Shown here piece by piece: positions 1 to 5,918 of a DNA stretch of 7,414 bases. This stretch comes from an uncultured Lachnospiraceae bacterium (GTDB taxonomy: Bacteria > Bacillota > Clostridia > Lachnospirales > Lachnospiraceae): positions 1-7,414 of the forward strand of contig CADCPL010000072.1 in the NCBI GenBank assembly GCA_902803305.1. The letters are read 5' to 3'. Each line of letters starts with the position of its first letter. The stretch's first letter is position 1. Both the position numbers and the translations under genes were made by a program. The notes beneath the pieces were generated by a model. The model saw only the letters and a list, made by a program, of their open reading frames with translations, was not told where the DNA came from and did not search any database.

Positions 1-103
1 ATCTTCATATTTGTCTGAATAGTCAAGCATCTGCCATACAGGTGCGAAAAGACCTTTTGCCTCTCGTTGATCATTGGCGATCTTTTTTGAATTTTCTATA
101 CAT
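1..103 (-). CDS. 5' end of unidentified divergent gene, frame broken at an A6 run (partial)
   Basis: No family recognised. On the minus strand a GGAGGT Shine-Dalgarno (109-114) lies 6 nt before an ATG (101-103), behind a TATAAT box at 146-151, so initiation here is well supported. The frame from this ATG reads MYRKFKKDRQ and stops at 71-73. Removing one A from the A6 run (83-88) joins MYRKFKK to a frame that stays open to the window edge and reads like ordinary protein: IANDQREAKGLFAPVWQ, then MLDYSDKYED. The third frame (MINERQKVFSHLYGRC onward, from an ATG at 73-75) is also open to the edge, so the coding frame is not proven. The options are a homopolymer frameshift (pseudogene), phase variation, slippage-based recoding, or a sequencing indel. 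Only about 100 nt are visible. Confidence 0.42.
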
Positions 104-145
104 GATCAACCTCCATATTTATCGAAAAGGGAATGCTCTGTTACC

Positions 146-151
146 ATTATA
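146..151 (-). promoter_or_regulatory. Putative -10 box (TATAAT) for the left-edge minus-strand gene
   Basis: A perfect TATAAT on the minus strand predicts a transcript start near 139, giving a leader of about 36 nt that contains the GGAGGT at 109-114 and then the ATG at 103. No good -35 hexamer is visible at 16-18 nt spacing. The box overlaps the 14-nt element at 147-160 that recurs near 6754-6767. Confidence 0.5.
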
Positions 152-160
152 CATCAACCG
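147..160 (+). repeat. 14-nt element TTATACATCAACCG, copy 1 (possible operator)
   Basis: This sequence is an exact inverted match to 6754-6767, in the other divergent intergenic region of the window. Extended to 143-160, it also matches 6733-6750 on the same strand at 15 of 18 positions. It overlaps the -10 box of the minus-strand promoter and lies upstream of the agp promoter. A DNA-binding regulator site is possible. A shared extended promoter motif (TTGWTGTATAATGGT on the minus strand) is the simpler reading. Confidence 0.4.
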
Positions 161-217
161 GGGAACATTTTTATAAATCTGTCTGCTACGTGTCATCTTT
201 TAGCTTTTTTCGGTTTA

Positions 218-226
218 TGTTATAAT
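218..226 (+). promoter_or_regulatory. Extended -10 promoter (TGTTATAAT) for agp and the downstream transporter
   Basis: TG-T-TATAAT is a perfect extended -10. The -35 position at 17 nt spacing (198-203, TTTTAG) is poor, as is tolerated with an extended -10. The predicted start is near 233, giving a short leader with AAGGAG at 239-244 and the ATG at 251. Because this promoter lies inside the longer open frame beginning at 74, it argues against that upstream start. Confidence 0.65.
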
Positions 227-250
227 CTTAACCATGATAAGGAGATACGA

Positions 251-1561
251 ATGCTTAGAAAGAATAAGGTTTTAAACATCATAGCGGGGATATTATTTTT
301 AATATTATGCGGGATGCTTTTGTGTATCGTAAAATGCAACAGGTCCGCTGATCCGGTGCAGACCGAGGGGCCCGCTGATGTACCGGCTGACGGCTCATGG
401 CTGCTGTCATATGACGGATACACACTGGATCAGGTAGTCATTCTCAGCCGTCATAATATCAGGGCTCCGCTCAGCGGCGGAGATTCTTTGCTTGCTAAGA
501 TAACTCCGCATGAATGGTTCAAATGGTCTTCAGACCCGAGTGAACTGTCGGTAAGAGGCGGTATCCTCGAGACCATAATGGGTCAGTATTTTCGCAAATG
601 GCTCGAGGCAGAGGGGCTTTTTCCCGAAAACTACCATCCCGATCCGGATAGTGTAAAGGTATATGCCAATTCCAAACAAAGGACAATAGCAACGGCACAG
701 TTTTTCACGGCCGGCCTGCTTCCGACGGCGGGAGAGGAGATAGAGTACGGCGTGGAATTTGATACGATGGATCCCGTATTTGAACCAAAGCTAACCTTTG
801 TTTCGGATTCTTATGTACAGGCCGCAAAATCCCAGATAGAAGAAATGTTTTCGGAAGAAATAGACGGGCTTGCGGATAATTACAGATTATTGACGGATGT
901 TATCGATCTTCATGAATCGCGGGCATGGGCAGACGGCAGTGTTTCCGATTTTTCTACCGATGATACGCAGATCATTCTTGAACTTGATCAGGAACCCGGT
1001 ATGACCGGATCGCTTAAGACCGCCTTTTCGGCAAGCGATGCACTTATTCTCCAGTATTATGAGGAAGAAGATGAAACCGCGGCGGCATTTGGGCATGATC
1101 TTGACCGGGATGAATGGAAGGAAATTTCCCGGATAAGAGATGTGTACGGCGATGTATTGTTCACGGCTCCGCTTGTTGCCTGTAACGTTGCAAATCCTTT
1201 GCTAAAAGAGATACAGTCGGAGTTTGGTACAAACGGGCGCAAGTTTACGTTTTTGTGCGGACACGATTCAAATATCGGAAGTGTTCTTGCAGCGCTCGAT
1301 GTAGAGGAATATGATCTTCCCGATTCGATAGAGGGCAAAACACCCATCGGCGGAAAGCTTGTTTTTTCCAAATGGATGGGACCGGATAAAAAAGAATATA
1401 TATCCGCTGATCTGGTTTATCAGACCACTGACGAACTCAGGGGACTTATCATACTTGATGAGTACAATCGTCCGGGAGTATGTCATCTGCGGTTTAAAGA
1501 TATGAAAACAAATGATGCCGGACTGTATCCGGTTGAGGAGTTTGAAAAGCGGATACAGTAA
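251..1561 (+). CDS. agp: Histidine acid phosphatase, glucose-1-phosphatase (Agp) type
   Basis: This 436-residue protein probably hydrolyses sugar phosphates such as glucose-1-phosphate outside the cytoplasm. The family signature RHNIRAP is at residues 67-73 (nucleophile His68) and the catalytic HD pair at H338-D339 within CGHDSNIG. Further Agp-like blocks include YANSKQRTIATAQFF, DTMDP, EPGMTGSLK, LQYYE and TPIGGKLVFSKW, which match E. coli Agp as I recall it. The N-terminus has basic residues and a hydrophobic segment (about 8-27) without a clean lipobox, so it is either a signal peptide or a membrane anchor. The start at 251 is chosen for AAGGAG at 6 nt spacing and the promoter just upstream; an in-frame TTG at 74 would add 59 residues without support. 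The TAA at 1559-1561 looks premature, since 13 sense codons follow in frame to a TAG at 1601-1603. Probably co-transcribed with the MATE gene 50 nt downstream. Confidence 0.9.
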   Translation: MLRKNKVLNIIAGILFLILCGMLLCIVKCNRSADPVQTEGPADVPADGSWLLSYDGYTLDQVVILSRHNIRAPLSGGDSLLAKITPHEWFKWSSDPSELSVRGGILETIMGQYFRKWLEAEGLFPENYHPDPDSVKVYANSKQRTIATAQFFTAGLLPTAGEEIEYGVEFDTMDPVFEPKLTFVSDSYVQAAKSQIEEMFSEEIDGLADNYRLLTDVIDLHESRAWADGSVSDFSTDDTQIILELDQEPGMTGSLKTAFSASDALILQYYEEEDETAAAFGHDLDRDEWKEISRIRDVYGDVLFTAPLVACNVANPLLKEIQSEFGTNGRKFTFLCGHDSNIGSVLAALDVEEYDLPDSIEGKTPIGGKLVFSKWMGPDKKEYISADLVYQTTDELRGLIILDEYNRPGVCHLRFKDMKTNDAGLYPVEEFEKRIQ

Positions 1562-1603
1562 GCGCTGGGCGATTATGATGCGATCATCCGTGATTACGAG
1601 TAG
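1562..1603 (+). other. In-frame C-terminal remnant of agp beyond its stop codon
   Basis: Directly after the agp TAA the same frame reads ALGDYDAIIRDYE and ends at TAG (1601-1603). That TAG overlaps the AGGAGG (1602-1607) of the next gene, the tight arrangement expected of the original gene end. The residues look like a normal charged helical tail. The TAA differs from GAA (Glu) or CAA (Gln) by one base. Confidence 0.45.
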
Positions 1604-1611
1604 GAGGTTTC

Positions 1612-3396
1612 ATGGAGACTATAGCAGGAAAAAAGACTGAAAATGTGATACTTCACAAGCTGTTCAGAAAAGGCGAACAGTCATATGCTTTTTCCGATAT
1701 TTCGAAAGCCATAGGACCAATGGTCGATCTGGCGTTCGTGAGTTTGTTCTTCGGTCCTATGGGCGTTACGGTCATCGGATATGTCGGACCGCTTATCATG
1801 CTCTATGAACTTGTGGGAACAGGTATCAGCAGCGGAGCACGTAACAGGGTATCTTCCCTTATCGGTGCGGGACGCCTTGATGAAGCAAATCAGGTTTATT
1901 CCAGTTCTGTCCTTCTCGGCGGCGGTATATCACTTCTCCTGACGATCCTGACGATCGTTTTCTGTACGGGTGTATCACAGCTTCTTGGTGCCAGAGAGCC
2001 CGAGGTACTGCAGATGACGACGCAGTATCTGTACGGGTATGTAATCGGTATCCCGTTCTTTTCACTGACAAGAGTTTTGAAGCTGTATCTGGAAATGGAG
2101 GGGCAGTATTCGAGAGCAAATGTCACATCACTTTTGACAACGGTGATAGATGTCCTGGGGGATGCTCTGGTTGTTTTTGTTATGCACGGGGGAATGTTCT
2201 GGATAGGAATGGCTACTTCACTCGGATATATCCTTCCGTTCTTTGTTACCGCTTCATATTTTGTTTCGAGCAAAAAGAGTTCGCTGTTCAGGTTTTCTTT
2301 TAAATCCTTCAGTAAGAAACAAAGTGCGGAGATCATAAGGCTCGGTACACCGCCTGCTATCGTAAAGGGCAGCAATGCCCTCGGAGGTGTTCTGATAAAT
2401 AACATGCTCACTTCAATGGGAGTTAATTATCTTGTCGCGGTTTACGGTGTGTTTTCACAGATCACCGTATTCGTCCGCTCCGCATGGTATGCACCGTCTG
2501 ATACGATGCTGGCTTTTGCCGGAGTGTTCATAGGAGAAGAGGACAGGGCTTCGCTTAAAGAAACACAGAAGACATCGCTTAAGGATGCGCTGATCCTTTC
2601 ATCGGCAGCTACCGTAGCGCTGTTCGCTTTGGCAAGACCGCTGTCGGCTTTCTTTATGAAAACGGATGATCCCGTCGCGATAAGTATGTGTATTGAGTGT
2701 ATCCGGATCTCGTGTTTTTCGCTTGTATTTCATGCCGTGGTATTCAATTTCAGCAATTATCTGCTGGCGGTCAAAAGACTCAGGTTTTCAAGTATTTACT
2801 GTTTTCTTCTTGAATGCGGGAATATCGTGCCGGTAACTTTCTTCCTGTTGTCCGCCATAAACTATCACGGTGCGTTTGTTGCCAAGATCGTTCATATGTT
2901 GGTAATGAGTGTGATAGCTGTTATATATATTTCCAGATATAAAGAAGCCAAGTCGTTCACTGATAAGATGATGCTTATGCCTAGCAGTTTCGGGTTCTCA
3001 GCCGATAATGAGATCGCAGTGGTGGCTACCTCTGCCGATGAGCTTCTCGACCTGTCACGTGTTGCGATAGCATTTGCGCTAGAGCACGGAGCCGATAAAG
3101 ATCGCGCCAAGACTTTTGGTCTCATCACCGAGGAAATGTCGGGACTGTATGTAAATCACGGATTTTCCGATGGAAAGGAACACAGAGTCAATGCGAGACT
3201 GGTTGCAAAGGACGATGATCTTATAATCAGGATGCGTGATGATTTCCAGTCGATCAATCTTACCGACATTTACAAAAAGGAAATGGATGAAAAGGGAAGC
3301 GTGGATGATATGGGACTTGCAATACTGATGCGAATGGCAAAGGATGTTAAATATGCCGCAGCATCCGGTGCGAATAATCTGATCATAAGAGTCTGA
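1612..3396 (+). CDS. MATE-family transporter fused to a C-terminal RsbW/GHKL-like ATPase domain
   Basis: This 594-residue protein is an inner-membrane transporter with a cytoplasmic tail. Residues about 30-440 hold repeated hydrophobic segments and MATE-like motifs (GTGISSGARNRVSSLIGAGR near 70-90, an EMEGQYSRANV block), consistent with about 12 membrane helices and cation-coupled efflux. After a linker, residues about 470-594 resemble the RsbW-type histidine-kinase-like ATPase fold: an N-box region TEEMSGLYVNHGF (506-518), RDDF (542-545) and a G2-like MGLAILMRMAKDVKYA from 567, ending in LIIRV. The N-box normally reads ExxxN; with Glu508 as the Glu, the Asn position is Leu512, so ATP/Mg binding may be weakened. 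Substrate unknown. Start: ATG with AGGAGG (1602-1607) 4 nt before it. No terminator follows; the gene converges on the minus operon with a 3-nt gap. The MATE call is firm; the tail assignment is by motif reading only. Confidence 0.87.
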   Translation: METIAGKKTENVILHKLFRKGEQSYAFSDISKAIGPMVDLAFVSLFFGPMGVTVIGYVGPLIMLYELVGTGISSGARNRVSSLIGAGRLDEANQVYSSSVLLGGGISLLLTILTIVFCTGVSQLLGAREPEVLQMTTQYLYGYVIGIPFFSLTRVLKLYLEMEGQYSRANVTSLLTTVIDVLGDALVVFVMHGGMFWIGMATSLGYILPFFVTASYFVSSKKSSLFRFSFKSFSKKQSAEIIRLGTPPAIVKGSNALGGVLINNMLTSMGVNYLVAVYGVFSQITVFVRSAWYAPSDTMLAFAGVFIGEEDRASLKETQKTSLKDALILSSAATVALFALARPLSAFFMKTDDPVAISMCIECIRISCFSLVFHAVVFNFSNYLLAVKRLRFSSIYCFLLECGNIVPVTFFLLSAINYHGAFVAKIVHMLVMSVIAVIYISRYKEAKSFTDKMMLMPSSFGFSADNEIAVVATSADELLDLSRVAIAFALEHGADKDRAKTFGLITEEMSGLYVNHGFSDGKEHRVNARLVAKDDDLIIRMRDDFQSINLTDIYKKEMDEKGSVDDMGLAILMRMAKDVKYAAASGANNLIIRV

Positions 3397-3399
3397 TCA

Positions 3400-3798
3400 C
3401 TACGGATCCACGCAGGCACTTTTGCCTTCATAATCGGTTCCGGTCTCGGAGCGGAATCTGTTTGTATATTTTTCGGGATTCTCAATGACATCGGCCATCG
3501 TGTAGAAAGCGCCGAGTACCATATGCGGTCCGTTGTATTTGAGTGCGAACTTTCCCTCGTCGATCGCGGCCTTGAACCTGTCTATCTGCCACACGAGGAT
3601 ATCGGCGACCGTGATCCCCGAGACACTTAGTTTGCACAGAAAATCATTATGCGTGCGATAGTATTCGAACTCTTCCATTATCTCCGGGTAGGGACTGATC
3701 CTGCGCCAGAATTCTTCAAGCACGCCGTCTTCTTCATCCCCCTGTTTGCAAAGCGATCCGGCATATTCATAGAGTTCGTTCTTGTCCGTATCAGTCAT
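3400..3798 (-). CDS. Small unrecognised protein, last gene of the hydroxyacid operon
   Basis: I do not recognise a family for this 132-residue protein. It has no signal peptide or membrane segment. The N-terminal half is acidic with many aromatics (ELYEYAGSLCK, EEFWRRISPYPEIMEEFEYY). The middle (SVSGITVADILVWQIDRFK, then ALKYNGPHMVLGAFYTMADV) looks like packed helices and has the dense, specific character of a conserved domain. Cysteines are few (SLC, DFLC, SAC). The start is an ATG at 3796-3798 with AAAGGA (3807-3812) at 8 nt spacing; that site overlaps the TAA of the flavin enzyme upstream, so translation is probably coupled. The 12-nt gap makes co-transcription with the dehydrogenases near certain, suggesting an accessory or regulatory role, but no function is assigned. 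Confidence 0.82.
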   Translation of the reverse strand: MTDTDKNELYEYAGSLCKQGDEEDGVLEEFWRRISPYPEIMEEFEYYRTHNDFLCKLSVSGITVADILVWQIDRFKAAIDEGKFALKYNGPHMVLGAFYTMADVIENPEKYTNRFRSETGTDYEGKSACVDP

Positions 3799-3810
3799 TG
3801 TTTACATCCT

Positions 3811-4824
3811 TTAAATACGCACCATGTCAGCACTTATCTCACTAAGGCTCGAAGCTCCGCACATCTTCATGGTATCCGCAAGCTCGGCTCCGATCTTGTC
3901 GGTATAGAGCCGTACGCCTTCGTCCGCTCCGCCGTACACGGCAGTAACATAAGGTCTTGCGATAACAACACCGTCAGCACCGAGTGCTATCGCCTTGAAC
4001 ACATCGACACCTGATCTGATGCCTCCGTCTACAAGTACCATCATATCAGGGACTGCCTCTGCGATCTCCGGAAGGACATCTGCAGTTGCAGGGCACTGAT
4101 CGAGTACGCGTCCTCCGTGATTTGATACTATTATCCCGGCGGCTCCGGCTTTCTTTGCCTTAAGCGCACCGCGCACGGTCATCACACCCTTGACTATGAA
4201 GGGCTTGCCTGACATTTTGATCATCCTTGAAAGCTCCTCAACCGACTTGGCACCTGCGGGTCTTTCCGTATTTTGAAGAAAGGGAAGGCCGGCAGCATCT
4301 ATATCCATTGCAATGACCGAGCAGGTCGATGTGGCCGCAAGGTCAAACTTTTCTTTAAGAGTCACCTCATCCCAGGGCTTGATCGTCGGAACGCCGCAGC
4401 CGCCGCTTTTTGCGATCGCGGCGCTTGCAGCCTTAAGAACCTCGGGATTTGTGCCGTCGCCCGTAAATGCGATTATCCCTGCATTCGCACATGCGCGCAC
4501 GAGGATGTCGTTATACTCCATATCATTATATTTATCGCCGTAATGCATGTTCACGGCACCGACAGGTCCGGCAAATATCGGATACCGCATCTTTTTCCCG
4601 AAAAAATCAAACGATGTATCCGGCTCAAACAGTTCATGGATCGTATCCATGTTTACGCGGATCTTTTTCCAGCCCTCGTAGTTGCGAGTGGCGCCGTCGC
4701 CAACTCCCTTGCTGCCGGGTCCGGGTATCTTTTTGCCGCAGGCCCTTCCGTTACATTCGTTGCATGCCAGGCAATGGGGCTGCATGGCAGTTCTTGCGTT
4801 TTCCAATAATTCTTCGTATGTCAC
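3811..4824 (-). CDS. FMN-dependent alpha-hydroxy acid dehydrogenase family protein, Cys-rich N-terminus
   Basis: This 337-residue cytoplasmic TIM-barrel flavoenzyme belongs to the family that oxidises L-2-hydroxyacids (lactate, glycolate) to 2-oxoacids. The active-site block SNHGGRVLD is at 234-242 with the catalytic base His236 and substrate Arg239. Lys212 (IVKGV), VDGGIRSG (265-272, with Arg270) and ARPYV (289-293) fit the FMN phosphate-binding end. The PROSITE-type signature SNHG[AG]RQ is broken by Val240. The usual Tyr/Gln-bearing strand motif is not recognisable (PTIKPW at 146-151), so the substrate may not be lactate. Residues 18-29 carry CX2CX2CX4C, suggesting metal or Fe-S binding. 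The start is GTG at 4822-4824, chosen because GGGAGG (4832-4837) lies 7 nt away and no ATG fits; an in-frame ATG at 4923 lies inside the upstream ldhA-like gene. Third gene of the operon. Confidence 0.88.
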   Translation of the reverse strand: MTYEELLENARTAMQPHCLACNECNGRACGKKIPGPGSKGVGDGATRNYEGWKKIRVNMDTIHELFEPDTSFDFFGKKMRYPIFAGPVGAVNMHYGDKYNDMEYNDILVRACANAGIIAFTGDGTNPEVLKAASAAIAKSGGCGVPTIKPWDEVTLKEKFDLAATSTCSVIAMDIDAAGLPFLQNTERPAGAKSVEELSRMIKMSGKPFIVKGVMTVRGALKAKKAGAAGIIVSNHGGRVLDQCPATADVLPEIAEAVPDMMVLVDGGIRSGVDVFKAIALGADGVVIARPYVTAVYGGADEGVRLYTDKIGAELADTMKMCGASSLSEISADMVRI

Positions 4825-4831
4825 AGTCTGT

Positions 4832-4837
4832 CCTCCC
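4832..4837 (-). promoter_or_regulatory. Ribosome binding site GGGAGG deciding the GTG start at 4824
   Basis: GGGAGG on the minus strand sits 7 nt before the GTG at 4822-4824, within the 31-nt gap after the ldhA-like stop codon. No comparable site precedes the in-frame ATG at 4921-4923, which would also overlap the upstream gene by 68 nt. This fixes the N-terminus at VTYEELLENA, read as Met. Confidence 0.8.
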
Positions 4838-4855
4838 TGAGATCGCCGCGTATTA

Positions 4856-5890
4856 TTAAAAGCACTTCCCCTTGTGTTCCTGCGGGCATCCGCCGAATTT
4901 TTCGCATTTGTAGCAAAGCTCATTGTCGCATCTGCCTTCCTTTTCGAACTGCGCGATGTTGGAAAGCGTGGTGTCCGCGATGTTGGACAGTGCTTCGTTC
5001 GTAAGGAACGCCTGATGTGATGTTACTATCACATTCGGCATCGATATGAGCCTTGCGAGAATATCATCATTTATTATATGTCCGGAAAAATCATGGAAGA
5101 ACACATCCGATTCCTCCTCATATACATCAAGACATGCTGCACCGATCTGTCTGTCCTTGATGCCTTCAAGAAGAGCCTCGGAATCGATGAGCGCGCCGCG
5201 CGATGTGTTGACGAGCACGACACCCTTTTTCATCTTCGCTATCGACTCTTTATTTACCATGTGCTTTGTCTCGTCCGTGAGCGGGCAGTGGAAAGAGATC
5301 ACGTCTGATCTTTCCCATATCTCGTCAAGCGTTACATATGTAAGATCCGAATCCTTTGCTGGAAACTTGTCATATGCCAGCACGTTCATTCCGAATCCCT
5401 TGCATATTCCTGCAAAGATCCTTCCTATCTTGCCGGTTCCGACAACACCTACCGTCTTGCCGTGAAGGTCAAAACCTGTCAGGCCGCTCAGGCTGAAGTT
5501 ATGGTCGCGGGTTCTGATATAAGCCTTATGGATACGTCTTATGCTTGTAAGCAGAAGCGCCATGGCATGCTCCGCAACGGCATAAGGAGAATATGCGGGA
5601 ACCCTTACAACGTGGATCTTGCCGAATGCATGCTCAATGTCTACATTATTATATCCGGCGCATCTGAGTGCGATGAGCTTTACACCGGCGGCAGAGAGTG
5701 CATCGATCACTTCTTTGTCGACGTTATCGTTGACAAATATGCATACGCAGTCATATCCGTTTGCAAGGTTTACGGTATCGATCGAGAGCTTGGTCTCATA
5801 AAATTTGATCTCGAACCTTTCGTCCTTGTTTGCATTTTTAAATGATGCCATGTCATAGTCCTTGGCATCAAAAAAAGCTATCTTGTTCAT
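4856..5890 (-). CDS. ldhA: D-lactate dehydrogenase (NAD-dependent D-2-hydroxyacid dehydrogenase) with Cys-rich tail
   Basis: This 344-residue cytoplasmic enzyme reduces pyruvate (or a related 2-oxoacid) to the D-2-hydroxyacid with NADH. It follows E. coli LdhA throughout: CVCIFVND, IALRCAGYNNVD, VRVPAYSPYAVAEHA, RTRDHNFSLSGLTGF. The Rossmann motif GTGKIG is at 151-156, with Asp174 ending the next strand, typical of NAD preference. The catalytic triad is Arg231 (NTSRGALID), Glu260 (DVYEEE) and His292 (SHQAFLT). E. coli LdhA ends near NELV; here NELC is followed by an added tail with Cys326, 329, 335 and 343, spaced CX2CX5CX7C. Start: ATG with AGGAGA (5896-5901) 5 nt away. Second gene of the operon, 28 nt after the hydro-lyase stop. 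The physiological substrate may differ from pyruvate, given the partners. Confidence 0.93.
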   Translation of the reverse strand: MNKIAFFDAKDYDMASFKNANKDERFEIKFYETKLSIDTVNLANGYDCVCIFVNDNVDKEVIDALSAAGVKLIALRCAGYNNVDIEHAFGKIHVVRVPAYSPYAVAEHAMALLLTSIRRIHKAYIRTRDHNFSLSGLTGFDLHGKTVGVVGTGKIGRIFAGICKGFGMNVLAYDKFPAKDSDLTYVTLDEIWERSDVISFHCPLTDETKHMVNKESIAKMKKGVVLVNTSRGALIDSEALLEGIKDRQIGAACLDVYEEESDVFFHDFSGHIINDDILARLISMPNVIVTSHQAFLTNEALSNIADTTLSNIAQFEKEGRCDNELCYKCEKFGGCPQEHKGKCF

Positions 5891-5918
5891 ACATTTCTCC
5901 TATCTTTACTGAGGATGA

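Noticed and set aside
82..88. AAAAAAG (minus strand) as a dnaX-type -1 slippery heptamer
   Set aside because: The zero-frame codons are AAA AAA GAT, so the run is not in the A-AAA-AAG register, and the more protein-like downstream frame is +1 rather than -1.
74..250. 59-residue N-terminal extension of agp from an upstream in-frame TTG
   Set aside because: It contains the extended -10 promoter and the Shine-Dalgarno, has no ribosome site of its own, and the signal/anchor segment starts properly at 251.
1896..2411. 171-codon open frame on the minus strand
   Set aside because: It lies opposite the MATE membrane region and has no family features; it is a complementary-strand shadow.
3380..3399. 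TGATCA-N8-TGATCA hairpin as a bidirectional terminator
   Set aside because: The stem is only 6 bp and A/T-rich, each half is itself a palindrome, and there is no T-run on either side.
4273..4809. 178-codon open frame on the plus strand
   Set aside because: It is antisense to the well-supported flavin enzyme, has low-complexity Cys/Arg-rich content and no recognisable motif. Similar antisense frames at 5046-5465 and 5462-5845 are shadows of the ldhA-like gene.
4825..4923. ATG-initiated longer form of the FMN dehydrogenase
   Set aside because: It would overlap the upstream ldhA-like gene and lacks a ribosome binding site; the GTG at 4824 has an ideal one.
5121..5130. TATACATCAA inside the ldhA-like gene as another copy of the intergenic element
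   Set aside because: Only 10 nt match, the site is within conserved coding sequence and not near a promoter; chance is the best explanation.
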